Source of the DNA: Paraspadella gotoi
Lineage: Eukaryota; Chaetognatha
Reading direction: 5' to 3'
DNA: 64,000 nucleotides
Assembly (NCBI GenBank): GCA_051294375.1
Contig: JBJCIZ010000810.1
Span: 1 to 64,000, forward strand
Below are positions 38,075 through 48,889 of this stretch, piece by piece. Below the pieces are notes generated by a model. The model was not told where the DNA came from. It saw only the letters and a list, made by a program, of their open reading frames with translations, and searched no databases. Each line of letters opens with the position of its first letter. The first letter of the stretch is position 1. The position numbers and the translations under genes were made by a program.

Positions 38075-38789
38075 NNNNNNNNNNNNNNNNNNNNNNNNNN
38101 NNNNNNNNNNNNNNNNNNNNNNNNNNNNNNNNNNNNNNNNNNNNNNNNNNNNNNNNNNNNNNNNNNNNNNNNNNNNNNNNNNNNNNNNNNNNNNNNNNNN
38201 NNNNNNNNNNNNNNNNNNNNNNNNNNNNNNNNNNNNNNNNNNNNNNNNNNNNNNNNNNNNNNNNNNNNNNNNNNNNNNNNNNNNNNNNNNNNNNNNNNNN
38301 NNNNNNNNNNNNNNNNNNNNNNNNNNNNNNNNNNNNNNNNNNNNNNNNNNNNNNNNNNNNNNNNNNNNNNNNNNNNNNNNNNNNNNNNNNNNNNNNNNNN
38401 NNNNNNNNNNNNNNNNNNNNNNNNNNNNNNNNNNNNNNNNNNNNNNNNNNNNNNNNNNNNNNNNNNNNNNNNNNNNNNNNNNNNNNNNNNNNNNNNNNNN
38501 NNNNNNNNNNNNNNNNNNNNNNNNNNNNNNNNNNNNNNNNNNNNNNNNNNNNNNNNNNNNNNNNNNNNNNNNNNNNNNNNNNNNNNNNNNNNNNNNNNNN
38601 NNNNNNNNNNNNNNNNNNNNNNNNNNNNNNNNNNNNNNNNNNNNNNNNNNNNNNNNNNNNNNNNNNNNNNNNNNNNNNNNNNNNNNNNNNNNNNNNNNNN
38701 NNNNNNNNNNNNNNNNNNNNNNNNNNNNNNNNNNNNNNNNNNNNNNNNNNNNNNNNNNNNNNNNNNNNNNNNNNNNNNNNNNNNNNNNN
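38075..38789. other. Assembly gap
   Basis: 715 N bases; may hide exons of the minus-strand host gene. Confidence 1.
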
Positions 38790-39850
38790 TTAATGATTGA
38801 AATATCTTAAATCGAATAACGTCTAACCTGTTATTGTCTATGTATGTTATTTCATTGCTAATCTTTAACTTTGTTTTGTCAGTTAGGTCTTAGGCTTTTT
38901 TTTTGGATTGCTCATGTACTGATACTGAATCAACCTTGTTGGGAATTCACGAAATCGAAATACACAACGGCATATACTTAGACCTAAACTTGTTTAAGCC
39001 TGCTGCGCTGTTAATACGTATTATAAAAATAGTCTAATTAATTGACATTGGTTCAATAATTATTTTGAAAAGTTATTTCGTCTGACGTTAAATGAACATA
39101 TTTTGAGCCTTCTGTCTTTAAAAATTAAGTTCAGGGTTAAATACTTGATTCTAACTCAATTAGGATACGGATAAGCTTTACTACTTATTGCCCATTCAAT
39201 ATTTAGTCGTACTTACTAGTATAAAATGTAAAGTCTATAAGATTTATTGATTACTAAAACAAGAATGTAATTTTTTTTCATAAAAAATAGATAAAAAGAG
39301 GCCAGTAAATATCATAATTTTGTTTCCACCTAGTCAGTAGAGGGGCATGCTATTTAGGTTCACCTTCAGTTTCGTGACCCGGTGGATGATTAAGTAATTC
39401 ATCAGGCACCTGACTATTATGGTACCGGGATCAACCTTAACAGGTACCTACATCGGCGGGAAGGCGTGAGGACAGCCGAAACCGCCTTTGGGGCCTGGGA
39501 TTAACCCTCAAGCCTGCGTCCGGAAGCTAGACTCGTTCCTTTGCTGCTGAGGAGGGTCCACAGAGATGCGGTATAGTCTTTCTGCCACTTAGTGGTCTTA
39601 TCCCACAGGATGGCCGAAAATTATAAAACGGTGAAATATGAAGCCATGAACCAGTCGAACTTTTAGAAAAGAAACCGCTTAAAAAGTGAAATTGAAAATT
39701 AGTGAAACATCAGAAAAAAATCCCGTGATATACTAAAACACAACACGGGTTGAAAACCTGTGTATGTGTAAATGTGCAACTCTTTAACAGTGCTCTTTTA
39801 AAAAAATATTAAATAGTAAAACGTGGGTCAACTTGAAAGTATGATATGCT
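38790..39850. other. No gene recognised; GC-richer repeat-like patch
   Basis: AT-rich apart from 39340-39610, which may be related to 29690-29890. Nothing else seen. Confidence 0.4.
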
Positions 39851-39853
39851 TAC

Positions 39854-39983
39854 TTTATGTTTGAACTGGGAGAAACCTGACAATAAAGCCACCGCATCCT
39901 CATCTAAATAACACTCAAACGCTCTGAAAGAGTAACGTTTTTTGGCGCCATGGTTGATGACGGAAGCACGGGTTGAGAAAGCG
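39854..39983 (-). CDS. Candidate coding exon of the unidentified host gene
   Basis: The acceptor follows a pyrimidine tract (CCCACCCTTTTCAG) and the donor is AAA|GTAAGC. After one base the frame is open for 43 codons: it reads STRASVINHGAKKRYSFRAF and then ECYLDEDAVALLSGFSQFK. Signals and composition look like a true exon. The phase does not match the upstream exon as read, which already needs one indel. Protein family not recognised. Confidence 0.5.
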
Positions 39984-40702
39984 CTGAAAAGGGTGGGAAA
40001 AATTAAGGTCCTAAAATTAAAAAATCACAGTAAAGAAAATTATTATTTAAGCATATAGATTCCTTAATCCATATTAGTCAATTTTCACATTTAAATACTA
40101 TATACTATATAAGAAAAGCTATACCAGATCAAAAAACTTGATAATATAATGAATATGCGCACAAATATGGACCATTATATAGCATACTTAAATTTAAAAA
40201 ATTGATCCAAGAAAACTCCAGTAGTTATTACATAAAGACTAAGTAATTGGTAAATAAATTTGGTCATGTATTTTTTTTTAATATTAAATTAGATATTTCA
40301 TAATATTCATCTAATATTTTTATAATATTTATTAAATAATATTTTTTATTGTTTCCTTAGATAAAGGATAGTAAAAGACGACCTTTTTTAATAATGCACT
40401 TATTTTATACAAATTAAAATTTAAATAATTCATATCAATTTAAAATATTTTTTTTACGTAAATTTGTTCCAAAAAATTTTGAAAAATAAAATGTAAAAAT
40501 TAAAAAAAGTGAAAAACTGGTACTAATTTAAATTGAATGTTTTGCACAGAAAAATTAATAAAAATTACATTCGAAATATAGTATCATAAATGGTAAGAAC
40601 TTATCTTTGACATTGTTATCTCGGAAATAAAATTTAACGACACAGTTCCGCACGATATGTACAAGTTAACAGACATTGAGACACATTGTATTTAGTATTT
40701 AC

Positions 40703-40917
40703 CTTTGATCCTCCTTCGTCGCATTCTAATAAGATTGAAGCAGCGTTGGCGTGGAAGTTTTCTCGGCAATCACGTAAATTCGTGTGCTCAAGCCGCCAAA
40801 TCATGCCTTTGAAGAATCTCTGGACTACCGAAGCATCTCGCCGGGGTTGAGGAGTTTCCTCAAATATTCTTCGAATATTCTCGGGGGCGTTTTAGGAGGA
40901 GGACGGACCGGCGGGTC
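40703..40917 (-). CDS. Candidate coding exon with one frame break
   Basis: On the minus strand, GTTTTTGTTAG precedes the exon and TCAAAG|GTAAAT ends it. The first 30 codons (PPPKTPPRIFEEYLRKLLNP, GEMLR) run into a stop. Shifting one base continues with VVQRFFKGMIWRLEHTNLRD and ENFHANAASILLECDEGG. A single missing base near 40827 explains this. The helical character and conserved-looking residues suggest a real protein. A faint resemblance to condensin-II G2 HEAT-type sequence is too weak to name it. Confidence 0.5.
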
Positions 40918-41183
40918 CTAACAAAAACTGTCTGGCACTTGGTGGACGCGTATTAAAATTCATAATATAAAGAACCCCCTCCTCGACCGAGCTGAAAGGA
41001 AGAAGACGTTGGGAGAGAAATCTTGCTGAAGACCGGGACCGCAGGCGCCCTAAAGTTTATAAGTTTCTTATCCACGTGGTCGTGGAGGCTTGATATTTAA
41101 TGGGTAGCTTAATAAAATATCATTCTAATCCTAGTATAAAAAGAAACGTTATCATCATATTGACGTGACAAATATAGTGGTAA

Positions 41184-41231
41184 AATTTTACTTTCGCCGA
41201 GCAGAGTTTTGGCGTCGGCGAAAGTAAAATT
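41184..41231. mobile_element. 48-bp minimal hairpin of the TTTTACTTTCGCCGA family
   Basis: 17-base perfect inverted arms (AATTTTACTTTCGCCGA) enclose a 14-base loop whose GTTTTGGCG also follows the left end of the 145-bp copy at 13658. It looks like an internally deleted member. Confidence 0.7.
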
Positions 41232-42039
41232 ATGCAATATGGTTCATGATGTACGCCATTGGTAGAACAAATATTAAATTTTTTTTTTTAAATAGAAAAA
41301 AATCTTATTTTTTGGACAAGAACTTGAAACTGATATACGAAATTGAAACATATAGAATATAAAATTATTGATCCAAATTTCAATATTTGACTCTCAACCG
41401 AGATATGCTCCCCGGCGGTGATTCACAAAGGTTCGTGCATTGGACAGACCGTCGTGTCTTAACAAATATTTTTAAAAATTAATTTTTTTAAAACAAATTT
41501 GTAAACGCTTATTCTTCGTGAAAAGCGTTTTTAATACTAAAAATAAAAGATAAACAATATTAATTAACCTTACAGCCGGCGGAGAAAAAAAAATAAATTT
41601 TTTTCTAACTCGATGGCCTGGCTTGGAACAGTATTCTAGAATTCAAATAAAGAACGATGTATTATTTGGTATATGAGACTCCTTCACTAAAAAGCTTTTA
41701 AATCAGGGGGGCGTGGGAAGCATGGGGGAAAAATTCGATTTATTTTAAAAATTTAACTTAATAAAAGCAATTTCTAATTTGAAGAAAAAAATATTAAAAA
41801 AAAAAAACGGTGGGTGAAGGTGATTGTGGGAAATAATTTCCGATGGTTGACTGTTTACTAAGATATTGATTTTGAGACTACTGAAAAACACGAGTAAGTC
41901 GGTTTTAAAACGGAGGACCTGGATCCGCTCATTTAGATGATTAGCGTTGAAGAATAAAAATGCGATAAAATACGATTAAAATCGAAGGCGACGAAGAGCG
42001 AATAAAAATAGTCGCATTTTCTGTGAACGAGCTGCAATA
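41232..42039. other. No gene recognised
   Basis: AT-rich, with A and T homopolymers and no domain-bearing frame. Confidence 0.5.
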
Positions 42040-43070
42040 AAAATAAATATAATTTCAAGATGAAAACGTCGGAAAATACGCCTTTGTTCCTGTGCAGATT
42101 TTGAAAGCTTCAGATCGCTGGACTATTCCATTATGTAAAATAATTAATGCCCGCTAAGTTACGTTCGTCTTCAGGGTTGCAAATTTAAAGCCTCCTCTTA
42201 GAAAGTTGTTTTAGGACTTTTTAATGCTGATAATTTTAACAAGTGAAATAGGCCTTAGCCGCTGGCCAAGGGACACTAAACTAATTTATATGTTTTGTGA
42301 TAGTTTACTTTTGACCACAGCACTTAGACGAGGGACAGCTAAACTTGACAGTAAATTTCTTAAATGTAGTATTATGTTTTACTGGCCTTTGTTTCATGAT
42401 CCAAGACTTTACCAATTTTCTTTGTTCCCGCAAAGGAAAGATACCTAGGACGCTAGATGGTTCAGATACGTTAATATCACACTTTTTAATGTTTATTTGT
42501 TGGGATCAGTGCAAATATTGTAAAAGTATAGCAACTCGATCACGGGACATTTTTGGAGTAGAGGCACCGGTTTTTAAAGTGCTCGCTAATATTGTAGTAC
42601 CACGGGAACCATTTATTCATAGTCTTTTTTGCGAGTTGAGAAATGAGTCAACGATTGTCTGCTTAGAGTAGGGAAACTTAGTAATATAATTTTTAAAAAT
42701 ATTCGCCTTGAGTAATCAATAAAGATGAGGAGCTGGTACGAGTAAATGGACGAAAAAAAGAAGGAATTTACAAGGAAAAAACGCTCGCGGGAGTTAATTC
42801 GTTTTAAATGGGCCTTTTGAATACTATTAAACGGTATTATGAGTGGATTTAATGTTGTTCCAGCAATTTTAGGATAACTGAAAAAGCTGTGCCACGTATC
42901 GAAAATGACCATTCGCTATTTTGCAAGTATTTAAAGCCGTCTACTTGGTTGCCAGAACTTTCGTCATGAATCAAAAATAAAGCCGGAAAAATTTCGCATG
43001 CTCTTCGAAGATGTTTTTTTTCTTCGCGAAGCGCATATCTACCACTTCGTTCTGTACAATACACTATAAT
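42040..43070 (+). repeat. Unclassified dispersed repeat, left inverted arm
   Basis: Bases 42100-43070 are mirrored at 44870-45650, and 42040-42400 also match 48300-48780 inverted. Shared phrases include CTTTGTTCCCGCAAAGGAAG and AAGCCTCCTCTTAGAAAGTT. Decayed coding sequence is likely: CFTGFVSYQDLYRF-like and FPALFLIHDESSGNQ frames recur between copies but are broken differently. No known domain found. Confidence 0.6.
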
Positions 43071-44650
43071 CTTAAAACACTTCTAAATCTTCTTTAATGA
43101 AAACTTCATTCGTAATATGCTGTTAGCCAAAAGTACTAAGAAAACAAATAAATTTCCTCATCCAGAGTCACGTCTTCCTGTTTTCCCGTACCGCACTTGA
43201 CACGTGACGATGTTGACGGGTTCCCGCTGGGAAAAACTCGAGATAGATGGAAAAGATAGCTAAATCGTGCGGCTTGTTTTCCTCCTTAATTTTCCGATAA
43301 GTAAATTTTGACGCTTTTAGCATGCTGAGACTGAGGGGCTTTTTAACGCAGATGAAGAAGAGTAGAAAATTATAATTTAATTGTTAATCTAATTTGGTGT
43401 TGTATTATGAAGCTCGGGTGACAACCGAGTATCGCTTTCGTCCTAGTAGTCTTTTTTGTCGTCCGAGTTCTAATGGCTGATTAGGTAGGGTTGACGAGTA
43501 ACCGTTAATTTAGAAAAATTTCAGGCTTACCGTTTTAAAACTAATATTCTTAACGGTTAACCTCGTTAAAATCGGTTTAATTTTAATCAATTTAACTTTA
43601 AATTTAAAATATTATTATTAAATCAAACTAAAGTATTTAATGTATTTTATCTTAACCTTGCTCTTGAAGTCTTTTATCTTCTATGTGCAATAATACATGA
43701 TTTTAGTTAGTAAATTTAAAAGATTATTACGAAACTAGTTTGAATCTACTATGATAATTTAGCTAATCAGATGAATGGCATCGTGATCAAAGTGCTTACT
43801 TACAAAACTTTTTCTCTTTACCTCATAGCATAATAAAAATATAAGAATAAAGTGACAAAGATAGAGGAAAAACCACAATGTAATTGCTAATTCTTATGTT
43901 TTGTCTTTCTTGCTCTCTCGTTTCTCTTTTCTTTCGTTATATCTTTGCGATTGATTTTTCTTGATGTTTTAGTTTCTTGAACGGCTGGTTTTTTGTTTTT
44001 TATTTTTGTTCATAAGCCCATAAGGAGGGAATAAGAGAGGACAACGAATAATAATTACTTGTTCTTTTTAAGAAAAATTTCAAAGATTTGCTGATACCAG
44101 AAGGTAAAAAAAAATGCGATATTGAAAAATAAGCCGAATTATGTAAGCGCTAAAATAGAATATAGTTAACGGTAGGGTTAAAATTATTTTTAACCGTTAA
44201 TAAACCGTCTCTAACTCGATTAAACGGTTATCGTAACCCTAGGTATTAGTACTATGAGTGACAAAACGTGGCCTATCACCAGCCGCCTCCTTTTTTCATA
44301 ACATTTTTACACGAGTGCTTAGTGTGGAACGTAAGAAATGTAAGTCGCATTTTGTGGCAATGTGGATAGGTTATTTTAAGGTATAGTTCTCACTTTTTTA
44401 AGGAATATGTTCTTTTCTCGCTCACACTTCCGGCTATAAAATTACAATTCTTCTGTGGACTTATGTGTTATGTAATCTTTGTGAGAACTGTGTTTTTTTA
44501 ATTACATGATAATGGTAGAATATAGAGATATTTGATTACAACTTCATTCGCTATTGCTTGCGTTAATAGATAGGTGAAAAGTGTATTAATAGATAATATA
44601 GAGAAATACGCTAGAATCTGGAAAAAAGACAATAATCTCTTACCTTATTT
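43071..44650. other. Centre of the inverted-repeat structure, no gene seen
   Basis: AT-rich spacer between the arms. Several AACCGTTAA-type phrases (43499, 43550, 44190) occur, but not as a clean repeat. Confidence 0.45.
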
Positions 44651-44750
44651 NNNNNNNNNNNNNNNNNNNNNNNNNNNNNNNNNNNNNNNNNNNNNNNNNN
44701 NNNNNNNNNNNNNNNNNNNNNNNNNNNNNNNNNNNNNNNNNNNNNNNNNN
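44651..44750. other. Assembly gap
   Basis: 100 N bases, probably a default-size gap. Confidence 1.
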
Positions 44751-44774
44751 TATCACGTTCTAAATATTTGTTTG

Positions 44775-44882
44775 CGGTCTATCTCTGTCTGTCTTTCTCT
44801 CTGTCTCTCTCTCTGTCTCTCTGTGTGTGTCTCTCTCTTTGTCTCTCTCTGTCTCTCTCTGTGTGTCTGTCTCTCTCTGTAT
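44775..44882. repeat. (CTCTGT)/(CT)n microsatellite
   Basis: Pure pyrimidine-rich simple repeat. Arg-Glu-rich open frames on the minus strand here are products of the repeat, not genes. Confidence 0.9.
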
Positions 44883-45650
44883 AGATATGTCGCTTCGCGA
44901 AGAAAAAAAATTCGAGCGATCGAAATTTTTTCCGGCTTTTTTTGGTTCATGACGAAAGTTGCACCAGTAGCGCTTTAAATACTTGCAAAATACGAATAGT
45001 TTTCGATAGTGCAAGCTTTTTAGTATCTAAAATTGCCGGAACAACATAAATCCATAAATAGTATAATAGTATTCAAAGCCATTTAAAACGATTACTCCGC
45101 GAGCGGTTTTCCTTTAAATTCTTTTTTTTTCGTATTTTACTGTAAATACTAAGGAATATTATTAAATTTATTACAAGTTTCCTACTCTAAGACAATCGTT
45201 GAACTCTTTTCTAATGCAAAAAAGACTATAAATAATGGTCCTGGTACAATATTGAGCATTTCAAAACCGGTCCTCTACTCGAAAATGTCCTTAATTGCTA
45301 TATTTTACAATATTTGCACCTGACGCCAACAAATAAATTAAAAAGTTTTATTAGTATTTGATCCTCTAACATCCTAGGTATCTTCCTTTGCGGGAACAAA
45401 GAAAATCGGTAAAGGTCTTGATATGAAACAAAGCCAGTAAAACATAATACTGAATCTAGATTCAGATTTTCAAAAAACTTTAAAATATGATCAGAACCAT
45501 ATTTAATGGAAATTAGATACACAACCGGTCGGTCAATTATGCTCAAAAGGTTAGTAATAAAAATCGAGTGACTCGAATATGCAAATGAGATTAATGCGTC
45601 ATAGTAAGGTTGAATATAAGGCAAAAGAGAGCATAAACAAATTAATAATA
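44870..45650 (-). repeat. Unclassified dispersed repeat, right inverted arm
   Basis: Mirror of 42100-43070, including AGACAATCGTTGAACTC and GAAGATACCT (read inverted). The minus-strand frame at 45298-45624 is the longest surviving coding remnant of this family in the window, with no recognised domain. Confidence 0.6.
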
Positions 45651-45834
45651 ACTATTTTTTAAAAAACAATTAAGAAATATGTTTTAATTTGTTTTGATAG
45701 TTGTTTATGTGAATTCTGTATGATAAAAATATTTGAAAAAGCTAATTTATCTAATAACATTAACATAGCTATCAAATTTTTTCCAATTTTTATTTTTATT
45801 CATTTTCATTATCAAATTGGTACAACAACTATTT

Positions 45835-45975
45835 CTTTTTAATTTGAGGAGAGTTTGAAATGGATTCAATAACGATTTATTTGAAACAATAATAATAACG
45901 GACATGTTTCGCCTCTTTTTCAAGCGCTGATGAATCGTTGTTGAATCCATTTCAAACTCTTCTCTAAATCTCAAC
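45835..45975. mobile_element. Short hairpin with Penelope-like hammerhead 3' motif
   Basis: GAGAGTTTGAAATGGATTCA is mirrored near 45940-45965. On the minus strand the loop carries GGCGAAACATGTCCG, the same GAAAC-ATGTCCG motif found in both arms of the 47.5-48.0 kb element. Confidence 0.5.
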
Positions 45976-45979
45976 CACA

Positions 45980-46835
45980 ACGAAATGAAAGGATTATAAT
46001 GTCTAAGAAAATATTTTTAAAAATATAGCTCTTTTAATAAGCTATCGATTGGTGCAAGAAAATTATATTATTACATATTATAAACATTTTTAATAGGGAA
46101 AAGTCATTGATTCTTTTTGACAAAAACTAATTTCTTCTTTTTCTATTTTTGTACCAATCGACTTTGTCGTCCTATAACTTTCGAACGCTTTACTCGATTT
46201 TATTGGGACTCAGACCAATTCATTTATCGTTCAGTAAGCTTTATTTTATATTTCTATACCTTTGTAAAATTCAGCCATCAAATACGGTTTTTTTCTATGT
46301 GAAAAAGTAGATTTTTTTTCGCCGTAGTGTACAAGATAATGACAGAGCAGAGAGAAAGATACATATTGAGCCAAAAGTAAAATTGCTGGATATAAGCTTT
46401 ATAATAATTAAAAGTTGGAATTTGATAAAACTGACCCTTACCCATGACAAATGAAAGATTTACCCTCGCTTTTTTAATAACCTCTAAGTGGCTCCAAAAT
46501 TAAAATTCTTAAATAATACTAATTTTTTTTACTCTCATTGAAAGATTTTGTAACCTTGCGTCAGACCAGTCTTTTCTTTCTCGTAGCCTTCTTTTAGCCA
46601 AAAACCTCTTCACTTGTCACTCGATCATAATCGTTTCAAGGGAAAAGATCGGCCATCTGGAACTGTAGTTTTTACGAAATCCAAGGATTTTCTTTACAAA
46701 TTTATTGTACGACACTTATTTCCCCATTTATTTACTTCTACAAGAATAAACTTATTCACGATTTATTTGTCATTTATATCTCTTTGAGATTTAGAAAACC
46801 TTGCTCCCTGTTACAGCCAGTTCAACCGACGGCCG
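45980..46835. other. No gene recognised
   Basis: AT-rich; short frames without domains. Confidence 0.5.
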
Positions 46836-46839
46836 ACGC

Positions 46840-47390
46840 CTCGAACGCGTGACCCTCGTGTACTCGCCGTTCAACAAAAAAAAAATTTTAAATTCCTCTT
46901 CTCGAAATTCCTCGTTTGATTCTTTAAAAAAATAGAATAAGACGCAGAGACAGATCACGCTTAAGTTGCTTCCCACGCTACTTATAATCATTTTTACTTG
47001 ATTTGATTCATAATCTTTTAGCTATAGTTGTTGTTTGGTACTCGGAGACCTAAGGTACTGTCTCCATGAGTGTCCAAGCGTGATCTGTCTCTGCGTCATA
47101 AAAAACAAAAACCTTTTTTCGCGAAAATGCCGCGAAGTCGATGGCAAAGTCGATGGCAAAGTCGATGGCAAAGTCGATGGCAAAATCGCTGGCAAAGTCG
47201 CCGTCGAAGTCGCCAACGAAGTCACCGGCGAATTGGGCGCATTTCGGCGGCGTGGAGATTTTCCATTTTTTGTATCCAAATCTCCGGCGTTGTATGAGGC
47301 TGGACAGAGCTCCTGTCGCAGGACACTCAGCGAAGAACAATTTAAATTTTTTTTGTTGAACGGCGAGTCTACGAGACGGTTTACATAGTT
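46840..47390. repeat. Inverted repeat with a 12-bp minisatellite
   Basis: CTCGCCGTTCAACAAAAAAA (about 46864) and GACGCAGAGACAGATCACGC (about 46941) recur inverted at 47340-47375 and 47073-47096. Between them GTCGATGGCAAA repeats about five times (47138-47190) and then decays. The repeat is open in several frames on both strands; I read those frames as accidental. Confidence 0.65.
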
Positions 47391-47518
47391 TTTACTCTGT
47401 TACTCTGAAGTTAATTGAAGAGAGCGCTGGAAAGGAAAGCATCTGAAGAATCCTTGCGATTAAATTATTTTAATATTATTCAACATCGTTATTTCCTTTC
47501 GTTTCGTTGTGTTTGGAT

Positions 47519-47853
47519 GATAGAAAGCGTTTTTAGATTGATCAAACAACGATTTTATTAGTATGAGACGGACATGTTTCGGCTTTAGTTGTACAAGCCT
47601 TCATCGGCGTCAGAGATATTTGTGAACTTTTACATTCTGTTATTTATCAGTAGTTAATTGTTGAAATATTTATTTCACCTTTAGTTTAAACAATTTATCT
47701 TTGTTGAACATTACAAAAATGTATTGTTTTTCAAATATTCTCTCTCTCTCTCTCTCTCTCTCTTTCTGTCAATTTTTCACCATTTAGTTTCTTTTCACAA
47801 TCTAGCTCATTCTGTCCTCACCTTAACTTGTCCTCACATCTGACCACTATTCT

Positions 47854-47890
<37 letters not shown>

Positions 47891-48025
47891 TTTCCTTTGC
47901 ACAAACTTTTTTGAAAATTCACAAATATCTCTGACGCCGATGAAGGCTTGTACAACTAAAGCTGAAACATGTCCGTCTCATACTAATAAAATCGTTGTTT
48001 GAACAATCTAAAAACGCTTTCTATC
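47519..48025. mobile_element. Inverted pair of hammerhead-bearing arms (Penelope-like pLTR?)
   Basis: Arm 47519-47627 is mirrored at 47919-48025 over about 105 bases; the 290-base centre is largely (TC)n. Reading outward, each arm has GACG, then CCGATGA, a GGCTT..AAGCC stem, GAAAC, ATGTC and CGTC. That is the layout of a type I hammerhead ribozyme with one change in CUGAUGA. Penelope-like elements are known to carry such ribozymes in their terminal repeats, which may be inverted. No reverse transcriptase was found nearby. Confidence 0.6.
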
Positions 48026-48299
48026 AATATTATTCAAGTAAACAGTACCAAAATGGTTTTGAGCAAAACAAAAAACTGATTGAACTGAATCTCTCTGTCT
48101 CAATGACTTTTTATCATTGCTTCACTGTCTTACTATCTTTAAGGATTAAGTTACAAGAAACAATCATTGCAATAGTATTTTCATGTGCTTTTTATTGCTT
48201 AATATTATTTTTTTATCCTATCTGCTGATCAAACTATACATACTAGCGTTTTAATTTGATTTTATAACATTTATTTAAATTTTTATATTAGATTAATAT

Positions 48300-48780
48300 G
48301 TTTTTATTAAATTAAAATTTTACTGTGAAACGTTAATCCCATTTGCATAATGGAGTAACCCGATTTTTATTACGAACCTTTTGGCTTTGTAGACAAAAAA
48401 TCGTTCTATCTCAAATCTCTTATTTTGGTACCAAGGTAATATTCCCAAGGTTTTGTAAAGATATTCCAACCCGTCCCATAGGAAGCTTGCCAGACTAACT
48501 ACATTTAAGAATTTATGTCAAGTTTCACTGTCCCTCGTCTAGCTCTGGTACTAAAAAGAGAACTTGTCACAATACATATATTTAGTTTAGTGTCTTGCCA
48601 AGCGGCTAAAAAGTCCTAAACCAACTTTTAGAGGAGGCTTTAATTTGCACCTGAAGACGACGTTAACTTACCATTTTTATTTTACATATGGATAGTCCAC
48701 GATCTGAGCTTTACAAATCTGCCGGAACAAAGGCGTAGTTTTCACGTTTTCATCTTGAAATTATTTTAGAGATATATGTT
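48300..48780 (-). repeat. Unclassified dispersed repeat, third copy
   Basis: Reverse complement of 42040-42400 (CTTTGTTCCGGCAGATT, AAGCCTCCTCT, AGACGAGGGACAG). Its ATGCAAATGGGATTAACG end matches the end of the 45.6 kb copy. Confidence 0.6.
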
Positions 48781-48889
48781 TACACCTTCTAGCCATCAGT
48801 GATAAGGATAAGCGAAGCGAACTTGAGTGTTTTAATCGGAATCCTGTGATTAAATCTGTTTTTAATCTGAATCTTGTGATTAAATCGAC

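Noticed and set aside
38037-38810. 257-codon frame
   Set aside because: Consists almost entirely of N bases in the assembly gap.
42613-43064. Two minus-strand frames considered as a gene
   Set aside because: They lie in a repeat arm and are broken differently in the inverted copy; treated as decayed repeat coding sequence.
44753-45014. Arg/Glu/Thr-rich open frames on the minus strand
   Set aside because: They are translations of the (CTCTGT)n microsatellite.
47035-47388. 117-codon frame with KVDGKVDGK repeats
   Set aside because: The 12-base minisatellite keeps several frames open; no flanking coding signal.
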